A program made the translations under genes and the position numbers. A model generated the notes under the pieces. That model worked only from the letters and a program-made list of their open reading frames with translations, made no database searches and had not been told where the DNA came from. Source: a virus. Taken from it: DNA of 63,202 nucleotides. Shown here piece by piece: positions 8,916-16,586 of this stretch. Within the stretch, counting starts at the first letter, position 1. Each line of letters starts with the position of its first letter. Where the stretch lies: IMG/VR virus record IMGVR_UViG_3300030329_003706, positions 1-63,202 of that record, one strand, 5' to 3'.

Positions 8916-9125
8916 CTAACTGTGTGGTCCTTTTATAAGTTTGCCCTTTAAATATTTAAGAGCTTTTATTGGGCTAATACGACCTTCCTGTACCGCTATG
9001 GATCTTTTTGTCATATCCTCTGGCGTTGTTCCTGACTTAAATTTTTGGCGTTTTTTCATCATACCACCACCCATTTTTTTGGGTCTTCCTACTTTACTTC
9101 CATATGTTCCTGGTCCTTTTGGCAT
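8916..9125 (-). CDS. Basic Gly/Lys-rich small protein, 69 aa
   Basis: The chosen start is the ATG at 9125, preceded by AAAGGAGGTAAA. A longer upstream frame is open but has no ribosome binding site. The protein begins MPKGPGTYGSKVGRPKKMGG; it is very basic and probably disordered at the N-terminus, followed by a helix. Small basic proteins of this kind occur near capsid genes in many marine phages. Function unknown. Confidence 0.65.
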   Translation of the reverse strand: MPKGPGTYGSKVGRPKKMGGGMMKKRQKFKSGTTPEDMTKRSIAVQEGRISPIKALKYLKGKLIKGPHS

Positions 9126-9179
9126 TTTACCTCCTTTTGTTATTTGATTCTCTATTTTGCCACGAGTAATCACAGCACA

Positions 9180-9338
9180 CTAAAACAATCGTTCTACACC
9201 TGAAGCAATGACAATCAAAACCGCTAGACCCCACATTCGCATATCGAGTTTATCCAAAGTTTTTTCTATTTTGGCATACCTTCGATTACACTCTTCTTCA
9301 TGCTTTTCTAGCAGTTTTAATATATCACTTGTTTTCAT
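9180..9338 (-). CDS. Small coiled-coil plus membrane-segment protein, 52 aa
   Basis: A short gene found by reading the gap. It runs MKTSDILKLLEKHEEECNRR, then a charged helix, then one hydrophobic segment (MWGLAVLIVIASGV) near the C-terminus. The layout resembles XhlA/hemolysin-associated small phage proteins that accompany holins, but the lysis genes lie 5 kb away. It starts 6 bases after the stop of the upstream gene. The coding case rests on an intact frame and a plausible membrane topology; the function is uncertain. Confidence 0.65.
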   Translation of the reverse strand: MKTSDILKLLEKHEEECNRRYAKIEKTLDKLDMRMWGLAVLIVIASGVERLF

Positions 9339-9344
9339 TCTAAC

Positions 9345-9947
9345 CTACGCATAAAAGAACGTCATCATATCCGCAACATCAACGGTGTATTGAACACTCA
9401 TACCACTTGCAAATAGCACTCCTTGCTCAGGAATAGTTCTATCAGTAGCTGTATTAGCTGTACCTATAGTTCTTGCTTTAAACAAGACCGTACCATCTTC
9501 AGGAGCACCGTCATAAAAAGAAACTGTGCCTGCTGTACCACCTGAAATAATGGACATGCCCTTTAACCGAACACGAGCACCATCTCCTACAGCCTGAGCA
9601 CAAAGAGTACCCGAACCAACTGTTATGTTCGCCGCATATTGTGCAGAACATTCAACTGCGGATACAGTCAAGAAATACTTAGTTCCTGCAACAGTTTCTG
9701 CTGAACTAGTTGATGTTATAACTTCCGTCATAGCATCACCAAAAACATCTGTACCTGTGATAGTGCAGGTTTTTCCATTATCGCCTGTTCCTGCGGTTGT
9801 CACAGTTACGTTTCTTGCCGCTCCTCCTGCATGAGTAGTCGCCGCCATAGTTGCTGAAGTGTCGGGTCGTGCCGCAGTCACTAAACGATCAGCATCTGCG
9901 GCATTTTCATCGTTAATGGTTAGAGCTTTTACGTCTGAACCTGCCAT
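9345..9947 (-). CDS. Virion structural protein, 200 aa
   Basis: Ala/Thr/Gly-rich beta protein (TTAGTGDNGKTCTITGTDVF near residue 50) with a C-terminal VDVADMMTFFYA. It lies immediately downstream of the capsid genes, so a decoration or head-fibre role is likely. No domain recognised by eye. Confidence 0.6.
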   Translation of the reverse strand: MAGSDVKALTINDENAADADRLVTAARPDTSATMAATTHAGGAARNVTVTTAGTGDNGKTCTITGTDVFGDAMTEVITSTSSAETVAGTKYFLTVSAVECSAQYAANITVGSGTLCAQAVGDGARVRLKGMSIISGGTAGTVSFYDGAPEDGTVLFKARTIGTANTATDRTIPEQGVLFASGMSVQYTVDVADMMTFFYA

Positions 9948-9968
9948 ATCAATTTCCCCTATTTAAAA

Positions 9969-10595
9969 TTAAGCTTCATATCCATATAATTCTATTAGCA
10001 ACTTACCTGCTGTGTAATCAGCATTTGTTGTAGCACCTAGAGTTAGATACAAGTATGAATCTGCCGCAGGAACGGCTGATAAAATAACAACACTACCTAG
10101 TGATGCGTCACCTGCATTAACCAATAAAGTTTCTGTCAAATCTGAGATAGCCCCATCTTCAACACCTGTTGCTTCAGTTGCAGAATGAATATTGATATCT
10201 GGGTCACCACCTGCAGGAGCTTCAAAACAAGTCATTCTGCCTGCAAGTATAGTTCCGTTTCTCGCGGCGGTTATCTGCCCAATGTGACAAGCATTAGATG
10301 TACCATCAACACCAATAATGTCGCCACTAGCTGTTGATCTTAGTCCTGTAAGGTCAATTAGGATACTTGTGGTAATAATACCACCTGACCTAAGAACCGA
10401 ACTTTTGTAAATAGTACCTGTACCACCTGTGATACCTGTACCTGCTTCTGTAGCCATTGTATTAGCATCAAGCGAAGTAAAGCCTGCAGATGAAATGGAC
10501 ATTTGTGTTGTTTCTGCACCTGTAGATGTGGCTGTAGCTATTGAAGAGTAGCCTCCCTCAGATCGTAAAGTGCCTTTAAATGTAGTATTAGCCAT
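9969..10595 (-). CDS. Virion structural protein, 208 aa
   Basis: It begins MANTTFKGTLRSEGGYSSI and continues as a low-complexity beta-rich protein with GDPDINIHSATEATG near residue 128. It follows the major capsid gene across a terminator (10664-10694), so it may depend partly on read-through. An 8-bp inverted repeat (10623-10641, caatcaca/tgtgattg) lies in its leader. The minus strand there also carries TTGACA, so a local promoter or operator is possible. Probable capsid decoration protein. Confidence 0.6.
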   Translation of the reverse strand: MANTTFKGTLRSEGGYSSIATATSTGAETTQMSISSAGFTSLDANTMATEAGTGITGGTGTIYKSSVLRSGGIITTSILIDLTGLRSTASGDIIGVDGTSNACHIGQITAARNGTILAGRMTCFEAPAGGDPDINIHSATEATGVEDGAISDLTETLLVNAGDASLGSVVILSAVPAADSYLYLTLGATTNADYTAGKLLIELYGYEA

Positions 10596-10663
10596 GTTTT
10601 ATCTCCTTGTCTTGGCTGTTGTCAATCACACCATGTGATTGTCAAGGTTATTAAACTGTACAT

Positions 10664-10694
10664 AAAAAAAGAGCGACTGACAAGCCGCTCTTTT
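10664..10694 (-). terminator. Intrinsic terminator after the major capsid gene
   Basis: On the minus strand, AGAGCG pairs with CGCTCT (10670-10675 with 10686-10691) and is followed directly by seven T residues; the A/T flanks extend the stem. It lies 20 bases after the capsid stop codon. It would reduce transcription of the downstream decoration and tail genes relative to capsid. Confidence 0.85.
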
Positions 10695-10715
10695 AAAATG
10701 TTTTATGTGAAACAG

Positions 10716-11624
10716 TTAAGCTCCAGGAGAACCAAACACACATCTTGGGTCAGAAACACCAAAACTATAACGCTCTCTAGCCTTATAGCGAACATTGCCT
10801 GTTTCAAAATCCCCTTCCATAGAGGTTTTGATAGCACTTCTTTCAAAATGCTTAAAACCATTTGGAGCATCTGTTTTGATAAAAAACGCATCAGTATCGG
10901 TTAAGAAGTGATTTACCACATAACCATCTGGTAGCATTCCCATGTTCTTAACAGCATTTACATCATTATCTGCTGTTCCAGATCTCAGGTTAGAAGCCAT
11001 CAATCTTTCTGCAACAAACTGTAATGCAGGTGGGATAATTAATTTCCTACCTTGTAATGCAATTTTCAAACCTCTTTCATCAATAAAAGCGGCGATATCG
11101 ATTAACGATTGCTCTAGTGATGTTTCATTAAGGTCTGCGGCTGTTGAAAGCTCGTTACGGAAAGTTCCTCCACCTACTGTTGGATGATCAGTCGCACAAA
11201 GCTCTTTACTATCGCCTATTGCGTAACTGCTGTCAAACGCATTGTTTAGTACAGAAGCCGCCTTGACTTGCTTAGTATTAGCCATTGATCTTGCTAATGC
11301 ACGAGTATAACGAGAGCTAAGTCTGTCATAGAGATTATCCTCTACAGCTTCCTCAGTAATCGCAAAAGCAAGTGCAATAGTTTCATGGGTATACCTTGCT
11401 GTAAAAGCTTCGTTTGCAGAGTCATATGCGACTGCCGCTCCCTCACCTTTCACTGGGGCTTGTCCAAAACCAGACAACATTACTTCCTCTTCAAACGCTC
11501 TGTCTGAAGATTCGGTTTCAAAAATTTCGGCATGCTCATTGTCATACCTATCGTACTCCATTCCGAACAAGGCATTTAATCCTGGTTCTAATTCTTTAAG
11601 GAGTTGTGATCTACTTATAGCCAT
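10716..11624 (-). CDS. Major capsid protein
   Basis: A 302-residue protein with features of the Mu gpT-like major head subunit branch of HK97-fold capsids. These include the N-terminal MAISRSQLLKELEPGLNALF helix, FAITEEAVEDNLYDRL near residue 90, and the late segments LIIPPALQFVAERL and YKARERYSFGVSDPR. It lies directly downstream of a decoration protein and scaffold and upstream of a terminator, the usual position of the main shell protein. Confidence is high from context plus pattern. Confidence 0.85.
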   Translation of the reverse strand: MAISRSQLLKELEPGLNALFGMEYDRYDNEHAEIFETESSDRAFEEEVMLSGFGQAPVKGEGAAVAYDSANEAFTARYTHETIALAFAITEEAVEDNLYDRLSSRYTRALARSMANTKQVKAASVLNNAFDSSYAIGDSKELCATDHPTVGGGTFRNELSTAADLNETSLEQSLIDIAAFIDERGLKIALQGRKLIIPPALQFVAERLMASNLRSGTADNDVNAVKNMGMLPDGYVVNHFLTDTDAFFIKTDAPNGFKHFERSAIKTSMEGDFETGNVRYKARERYSFGVSDPRCVFGSPGA

Positions 11625-11635
11625 ATTATACCTCC

Positions 11636-12253
11636 TTAAATACCTGCTATCGTACCATTTTGGCTGTAGCCGTAAAAATGGTTCGTAAGTTTAACAATCG
11701 CCAAACGCCCTGCACTTGAGGCATCACTGCTTGAAGGTGTATCTTCAAAACCCATGATTCTCATGTTCAAAGTGTTTGTAGTTGCAACAGTAGAAACTGC
11801 TAACTCACCAGAGGATTTACCTGTGGAAGAATCACCAGAAGTGGCTGTAGCAAAATTGGCGTTTGCGTGAATGGTTGCGTCTGCGGCGGCGGCATCACAA
11901 TTGATCAAAAATAATTGGTCAGGGTGACACGCAACTAATGCAGTCGCGGCGGTCGAACTCTTAAGAGAACTCGTTCCAGGGTACTTGTTCGTAAAGGTTG
12001 GAGTTCCGTCTGTAGCGGTATACTCACAACCAATAAATGCTCCGAGCAGAGGAACAGTTCCACCATTAGCATTGCCCACAATATCAATCATTCCATTCGC
12101 CAACGGTATGACAGGAGTTCCTTCGTATATTACACTGGAAGTTCCCGCCGTCGCTGATGTTTGAATCTTGAAAGAGACAATACCATTAGTGTTTGCTCCT
12201 GCACCAAGCATTTTATAGGGTCTTAACCCAAAGGCGGCGTCTAAATTTGCCAT
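11636..12253 (-). CDS. Capsid-associated structural protein, 205 aa
   Basis: It starts MANLDAAFGLRPYKMLGAG, recognisable from marine phages as the protein encoded next to the major capsid. Predicted all-beta, with a stretch rich in Ala/Thr. Likely a head decoration or auxiliary head protein; this is inferred from position. Confidence 0.65.
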   Translation of the reverse strand: MANLDAAFGLRPYKMLGAGANTNGIVSFKIQTSATAGTSSVIYEGTPVIPLANGMIDIVGNANGGTVPLLGAFIGCEYTATDGTPTFTNKYPGTSSLKSSTAATALVACHPDQLFLINCDAAAADATIHANANFATATSGDSSTGKSSGELAVSTVATTNTLNMRIMGFEDTPSSSDASSAGRLAIVKLTNHFYGYSQNGTIAGI

Positions 12254-12280
12254 CGCTTAGTCCTTTCTTCAAAATTAAAA

Positions 12281-12742
12281 TTATTCAGAAGTATTTTGAT
12301 TACCTCCGAAGGTTACACGAGATTGCCTTTCAGGTTTACTGATAGGCATTGACGGATGTTGTTCCCTCATTAAATCGTTATCTACGGCAGTCATTTGATC
12401 AGCTGTTTGCTGACGGTAATAAGTTGTCCGTTGATCACGAGTTTCTTTTGGGAATCTTGCAAGTACCAATCCTCCTACACCTATTACTCCTGCATGTTTT
12501 CCATCTTGGATAGTAGGTGCTTCAAAATCTGGGTACTCATCTGCACGAACAAGCTCAAAGCCTTCGCGAAGCCTAGCAGAAAGATTCTTTTTGTCATCAT
12601 ATCCCATTACAGATTCACGAATCCATCGATGAACAAATCCTTCTGGAGGGGGTGGTGCGTCCAGTGTAGACGGTGGTCGCCACGGAGCGTTGCGACTAGT
12701 TTTCTCCCTTGTCTGGGAATTGCGTGGGTTTCTATTGGTCAT
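12281..12742 (-). CDS. Conserved capsid-cluster protein, 153 aa
   Basis: The ATG at 12742 is chosen because it follows AGGAAGGTAAAA; the GTG 15 bases upstream lies before that site. Contains PWRPPSTLDAPPPPEGFVHR near the N-terminus and GFELVRADEYPDFEAP near residue 65. Proteins with this PPP-EGFxxRWIR pattern sit between scaffold and capsid in marine phages. Function unknown, possibly in head assembly. Confidence 0.65.
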   Translation of the reverse strand: MTNRNPRNSQTREKTSRNAPWRPPSTLDAPPPPEGFVHRWIRESVMGYDDKKNLSARLREGFELVRADEYPDFEAPTIQDGKHAGVIGVGGLVLARFPKETRDQRTTYYRQQTADQMTAVDNDLMREQHPSMPISKPERQSRVTFGGNQNTSE

Positions 12743-12753
12743 TTTTACCTTCC

Positions 12754-13674
12754 TCACGATTGTAAGCGTAACTTTTGTTTCGCATATTGTTCATTACTTA
12801 TACCAAGTTTGCGAGCGATTGCAACTTCAGATTGAGTTAACTTGACTTTTTGTTGCCCTCCTCGTTGATTTCCACGATTTGCTCCACCCACAGGAGGGGC
12901 AGATCTACCATTAGCTTTTTGTTGAAACTTATGGGGAAATTCGTTTCTTATTCTTTTATCGAGCTCTTCATAGTACTCATCAGAAGTCCCATCGTAGCCT
13001 TCTTGCTCTATCATTCGCTTATGAAAGCTAAAAGCAGTTAAAGTCATAGGCTCATCAACACCAAACCAAGTGTTTTTATCTGCCCAAGCTTTAGCTTTTG
13101 GATGAGGCTCTTGTGCTTGTGCCACAGGAGGTTCTTTAACTTCTTCCTCTTTAGAAACATTTTGTTCTTCTTTCTGTTGCTTTACATAAGATAATCTTTC
13201 ATTATCTTGTGCTAATTGTGCCAAGTTTTTCTGGGCTTCAACTTGAGCATCAACATCTCCTCTGTCAATAGCATCTTTTAGCTGTTGTTTAAGCATTTGA
13301 TCCTGATACTTAATCCTGTTTTCAAACTCATTAACAAATGTGGTATCTAGTTTTTGTGTTTTCTGGTTTTGTTCTTCAAGTTCTTTTTTCACAGATTGAG
13401 CATAGTCTAAAGCCGCTTTTTCTCTACGTTCAGCTTCACGCATCTTGGCAGTAAGCTTACTAATTCGTTTCTGAACACCTTCACTATAGTTCTCTAACTC
13501 ATCTTTTTGATCAGATTCATTTTCTACAACAGCTTCTTTAGATTGTTCTTGTTCTGGTGTCTTTTCAGCCTCTGCTTGTGTCTCTTGAGCAACAGGTTCC
13601 TCCTTTTCAGGAGTATCTTCTATAATTTCTAATTCTAGTTCTTGTTGAGTTTCTTGCTGTGCTTCAGCTTGCAT
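12754..13674 (-). CDS. Scaffold-like protein, 306 aa
   Basis: Highly acidic N-terminus (about residues 1-65, rich in Glu/Gln), then a long coiled coil (about 65-190), then a basic C-terminal tail with GGANRGNQRGGQQKVKL. Acidic coiled-coil proteins with a basic capsid-binding tail encoded just before the major capsid gene are typical scaffolding proteins. No protease is visible nearby. The role is inferred from composition and position. Confidence 0.75.
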   Translation of the reverse strand: MQAEAQQETQQELELEIIEDTPEKEEPVAQETQAEAEKTPEQEQSKEAVVENESDQKDELENYSEGVQKRISKLTAKMREAERREKAALDYAQSVKKELEEQNQKTQKLDTTFVNEFENRIKYQDQMLKQQLKDAIDRGDVDAQVEAQKNLAQLAQDNERLSYVKQQKEEQNVSKEEEVKEPPVAQAQEPHPKAKAWADKNTWFGVDEPMTLTAFSFHKRMIEQEGYDGTSDEYYEELDKRIRNEFPHKFQQKANGRSAPPVGGANRGNQRGGQQKVKLTQSEVAIARKLGISNEQYAKQKLRLQS

Positions 13675-13688
13675 GGTTTACCTCCATG

Positions 13689-14159
13689 TTAAATATGCAA
13701 AATGTCATTAGGGTCTTTAATTCTGGCTAAAATTTCATCATCGTTTAAAATTCTAACCTCTCCACCTTCTATTTTAAAGCGACTTCCTGCGTATCTACCA
13801 AAGATTACCCAATCGCCTTCTCTACACCACGGACCTCCAAGTGGAAACTTATCATAATCATGATAAGCAAGAGGACCTACTCGTAACACATACCCACAAA
13901 CAGTGCCAACTGCTTCTTTTTCCCGTACATCATCAGGAATGTATATACCTCCAGATGTCTTCTTTTTTCCCTGAAATGGTAATAATAAAATTCTCCACCC
14001 TGTAGGCTGAGGCATTTTATCTATAGCATTTTCTGAAAGTTTTGTTGGATCTAGAACTCGATCCTCTTCTTTTACATAGGCTTTTTCTAATTCACCCTGT
14101 TGTTCTTTTTCTTTTTTCTTTTTTATAAAACTATCTGGCACATAAAGTGTCTTAGTCAT
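13689..14159 (-). CDS. GroES-like co-chaperonin
   Basis: Residues about 53-145 form a Cpn10 domain: GWRILLLPF, then a mobile-loop segment GKKKTSGGIYIPDD (about 64-77), GTVCGYVLRVG, and a final GSRFKIEGGEVRILNDDEIL. The N-terminal 50 residues are an extra charged extension. Phage co-chaperonins (T4 gp31 type) replace host GroES on GroEL to fold the capsid protein, and this gene directly follows the scaffold gene. Overlaps the next gene by 8 bases. Confidence 0.85.
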   Translation of the reverse strand: MTKTLYVPDSFIKKKKEKEQQGELEKAYVKEEDRVLDPTKLSENAIDKMPQPTGWRILLLPFQGKKKTSGGIYIPDDVREKEAVGTVCGYVLRVGPLAYHDYDKFPLGGPWCREGDWVIFGRYAGSRFKIEGGEVRILNDDEILARIKDPNDILHI

Positions 14160-14343
14160 TATTTACCCTTTCTAGCAGGTCTTTTAGTTCCTGTTCTGTT
14201 TGAGCAAGCTCACTGAGTTTTGCCCTTAACTCTTTAAAAGCTGTATAATCGCCTACAGCACCATAACAAATAGTCTCTTCAACTGATTTGCGTCTTTGTT
14301 GCAGTAGCTTAATCATATTTTCATAAATGTAAAGGTCGTTCAT
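14152..14343 (-). CDS. Small helical protein, 63 aa
   Basis: Predicted to be mostly helix and coiled coil (LIKLL-type heptads, then LRAKLSELAQTEQELKDLL). Lies between lysozyme and co-chaperonin, overlapping the latter. Function unknown; no motif recognised. Confidence 0.6.
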   Translation of the reverse strand: MNDLYIYENMIKLLQQRRKSVEETICYGAVGDYTAFKELRAKLSELAQTEQELKDLLERVNND

Positions 14344-14346
14344 GAA

Positions 14347-14850
14347 TTATTTTTCCATCATATGTAAAGCAGTTTCCTTAGTTTCATTGTTTCTTCGTGT
14401 CCAACCTTTACCAAAAGTGCTAAAAGTTTTTAAACTTTCATAAAAATCTTGTCTTATTTTGTGCATCTGTTCAATAACGTAACTTGTGTCTTGCATGTTT
14501 ATTAAAGCTAGTGTTTTAGGACCAATCGCTCCATCTTGCCCTGCTCCACATATTTTCTGTATGGCTTTTGCGGCTCTACCTGTACCACTATTAACTGCCC
14601 AATCAAAAACTGCCCAATCTACACCGCTCTCTAAATCATCACACTTGCACCTATCCCAATATTCTTTTTTATAAATAGGAGCTACATCTTCTACAGTGAG
14701 GTCTTTCATATCCTTAGTACCTCCCCATTTTTCATAAACTCTTTTAGTTACTCCAAGGTTAGTTTCGCCTCCTGGATCTTTTGGGTGATTCACATACCCT
14801 CCCTCATGCTTTAATAACATTTTTAGGCATTCATCAAAATTATTCTTCAT
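14347..14850 (-). CDS. Endolysin, GH108 muramidase
   Basis: A 167-residue single-domain lysozyme. HEGGYV at residues 15-20 supplies the catalytic Glu16; NHPKDPGGETNLGVTK follows, then YWDRCKCDDL and VFDWAVNSGTGRAAK. The C-terminal half, with DGAIGPKTLAL, is the peptidoglycan-binding-3 part that accompanies GH108. It cleaves the murein glycan at lysis. No signal peptide is visible, so export depends on the holin encoded at 15182-15583. Confidence 0.9.
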   Translation of the reverse strand: MKNNFDECLKMLLKHEGGYVNHPKDPGGETNLGVTKRVYEKWGGTKDMKDLTVEDVAPIYKKEYWDRCKCDDLESGVDWAVFDWAVNSGTGRAAKAIQKICGAGQDGAIGPKTLALINMQDTSYVIEQMHKIRQDFYESLKTFSTFGKGWTRRNNETKETALHMMEK

Positions 14851-15022
14851 CTTTTTTCTCCTTTTCAGTAATCTCAGCGTTATCTAAAATAAAATCCATC
14901 CAATCTTTTGCAATATCGTAAGAATAAAAACCCTCACAATACATACAAGCTAATCGATCATTAAGTTTCTCCATAGAATGACCACAAACATCACATCTAA
15001 TTGATGGAGGCGTGACTATCAT
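14840..15022 (-). CDS. Small zinc-finger protein, 60 aa
   Basis: The start is placed at the ATG at 15022 (MIVTPPSIRCDVCGHSMEKL). The frame is open further upstream, but that part is the shadow of the neighbouring zinc-finger gene. Contains CDVCG and CMYC pairs, a likely zinc ribbon, and an acidic tail. Overlaps the lysozyme start and the upstream gene by 26 bases, so translation is probably coupled. Confidence 0.6.
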   Translation of the reverse strand: MIVTPPSIRCDVCGHSMEKLNDRLACMYCEGFYSYDIAKDWMDFILDNAEITEKEKKDEE

Positions 15023-15185
15023 CCATAAGGTTTTTAAAGAACTCTCTATCTTTTGGTAGATATACTTCCACATAGGTATCACAACTAGGACATGACAAAT
15101 TTGTAACCATCGTGTACTCTTCACAGTCTTCAATATCATGGTCACCACCCCAAGTTAGTTCTGTATTACAATGCCAACATTTCAT
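14997..15185 (-). CDS. Small zinc-finger protein, 62 aa
   Basis: MKCWHCNTEL at the N-terminus and CPSCD about 29 residues later give two CxxC pairs. Acidic throughout. Placed between holin and lysozyme. Function unknown; the similar Cys pattern of the next gene suggests an old tandem duplication or functional pair. Confidence 0.7.
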   Translation of the reverse strand: MKCWHCNTELTWGGDHDIEDCEEYTMVTNLSCPSCDTYVEVYLPKDREFFKNLMDDSHASIN

Positions 15186-15583
15186 TTTGTTATTCCTTTT
15201 TGCTTTTCATAAGTCCTAAGACCCCCAATACCTAACATTCCACCTAAAACAGTAAGCAACGTACCCATATCAAACTCGGGTAGCTCTGGAATATCTATAC
15301 CTGCAAAAGAGCAACCAAATATAATTAAATCTTTAATAATAAAATGGTAAGCAAACGCAATCGCACACACCCAACCAACAGCAGGTCGCCAACCCCCTTT
15401 AAAAATAGAACCACTCGCCGCTTCTGCTTTATTAACTTCTATTTGGGCAATACTTAATTCTTGGGCATGTTTTTGACTCATTGTGGCAATTTCATGTGCC
15501 AATGCCGCTTTTTGATCTTTATCTTCTATAAATTTATCTAATAATCCTGTTACAGGACCAACTAAGGAATTTAATAAGCTCAT
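15182..15583 (-). CDS. Holin, GTA-type three-TM family
   Basis: A 133-residue protein with an N-terminal amphipathic helix (residues 1-60), then GGWRPAVGWVCAIAFAYHF, and further hydrophobic segments (DLIIFGCSFAGI, TLLTVLGGMLGIGGL). The WRPxVGWxCA signature belongs to the GTA_holin_3TM family. It would permeabilise the inner membrane to release the GH108 lysozyme encoded just downstream. Confidence 0.85.
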   Translation of the reverse strand: MSLLNSLVGPVTGLLDKFIEDKDQKAALAHEIATMSQKHAQELSIAQIEVNKAEAASGSIFKGGWRPAVGWVCAIAFAYHFIIKDLIIFGCSFAGIDIPELPEFDMGTLLTVLGGMLGIGGLRTYEKQKGITK

Positions 15584-15587
15584 TGGA

Positions 15588-15827
15588 TTAACTTTTTATA
15601 ATTTCTGGTTTAGGTACTTCTGGTATTTTTAGGTTTCTTTCATCCTGTAAATCTGTAGGAATATCTTCCCAAGGATCAGGATACGGAATAATAGGCACAC
15701 CCATTATATCTGTTTCCCACCCAAAAGTGGCTGTCCTTTTACTTTTACCCTTTTTTAACTTATTCTGCTTTTTTGTCCAAGCACTTTGACTTTGCTTTGA
15801 ACCTGCTATTTGATCACTTTTACTCAT
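15588..15827 (-). CDS. Hypothetical protein, 79 aa
   Basis: Basic N-terminal half (KKQNKLKKGKSKR) and Pro-rich acidic C-terminal half (IIPYPDPWEDIPTD). No transmembrane segment or signal peptide. Located in the lysis cluster; function unknown. Confidence 0.55.
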   Translation of the reverse strand: MSKSDQIAGSKQSQSAWTKKQNKLKKGKSKRTATFGWETDIMGVPIIPYPDPWEDIPTDLQDERNLKIPEVPKPEIIKS

Positions 15828-15838
15828 AGTTAATCTCC

Positions 15839-15916
15839 CTAAGCTCCATCTTTACATAAGCATACTTCACATTTTCTATTTAATAAAGCACACCATAGTC
15901 TACGAATATATTTCAT
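15839..15916 (-). CDS. Tiny Cys-rich peptide, 25 aa
   Basis: A short frame between the EF-hand membrane gene and the 79-aa gene, with a good ribosome site (AATAGGAGCTGTGATA before ATG). The peptide, MKYIRRLWCALLNRKCEVC plus a short tail, has four cysteines and an amphipathic N-terminus. It is missed by ordinary gene callers. Lysis-associated location; function unknown. Confidence 0.55.
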   Translation of the reverse strand: MKYIRRLWCALLNRKCEVCLCKDGA

Positions 15917-15927
15917 TATCACAGCTC

Positions 15928-16251
15928 CTATTGTTTTTTACTTATCCATGCCGATGTTCCCATGTAAGTTCCTACTATACCTGCCATAGAAATATAAAAC
16001 AAGTTACTTACATCACTTAACGCTTTTAATCGTTCTAAAGGTACAAGGGGAGTAAACAACACAAAAGTAAAAACCCCCATAGCAACAAGACTTGCAGTCG
16101 CCATGCGTCTCTGAGCCCTAAGTTTTCTTCCTTCTGCCTCTGCTTCATTAATTTCTTTAACTGCTTGTAGCTCTTCATCCGTTACAACTCCGTCTTGATC
16201 GAGGTCGTATTTGGCGTACTTACTTTCGGGCTGTAGTTTCTTAGCGTTCAA
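15928..16251 (-). CDS. EF-hand-like membrane protein, 107 aa
   Basis: Residues about 16-27 (DLDQDGVVTDEEL) form a canonical DxDxDG calcium loop with the terminal Glu, followed by a helix. Two hydrophobic segments follow (LVAMGVFTFVLFTPLVP and FYISMAGIVGTYMGT). The start is a TTG overlapping the stop of the preceding gene, with AAAGG upstream. It sits beside holin and lysozyme, so a role in lysis timing or membrane sensing is possible, but that is inference. Confidence 0.7.
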   Translation of the reverse strand: MNAKKLQPESKYAKYDLDQDGVVTDEELQAVKEINEAEAEGRKLRAQRRMATASLVAMGVFTFVLFTPLVPLERLKALSDVSNLFYISMAGIVGTYMGTSAWISKKQ

Positions 16252-16586
16252 AACACACCTTTAAACTTTATACCTTTTAAAGTTGCTCCCGCTCCACGAG
16301 AAACAAAAGGCGTTCCTGCTCTGTCTTCTGTAGCATTCATCAAAGCGGCATTTTCTCCTCCACTAGGGCTTCCCATTGACCGCATTATTCTTTCACCATG
16401 CCCACCATGTTTAGCCATAACTCTCTTTTTTGTTTTCTTATTAGACTTTTTAGCATATTTACCCAAATGCCAGTCAGGATCTAGTTGAAAAATTTCTGCC
16501 TCTATTTCCGATTGGTTATCATCGGTTAACGAACCTTCTAGTTCTTTTATACGGTTTATATCATCTTTTCCTATTGTATCAGCCAT
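16248..16586 (-). CDS. Hypothetical protein near portal, 112 aa
   Basis: Charged N-terminal half with a helix, a lysine-rich middle (KKSNKKTKKR) and a Gly/Ala-rich C-terminus. It directly follows the portal gene, sharing one base. Possibly a small head protein; no family recognised. Confidence 0.55.
   Translation of the reverse strand: MADTIGKDDINRIKELEGSLTDDNQSEIEAEIFQLDPDWHLGKYAKKSNKKTKKRVMAKHGGHGERIMRSMGSPSGGENAALMNATEDRAGTPFVSRGAGATLKGIKFKGVF

Noticed and set aside
14840-15148. A 102-codon version of the zinc-finger gene
   Set aside because: Its first 42 codons are the other-frame shadow of the 62-aa zinc-finger gene; the shorter start was used.
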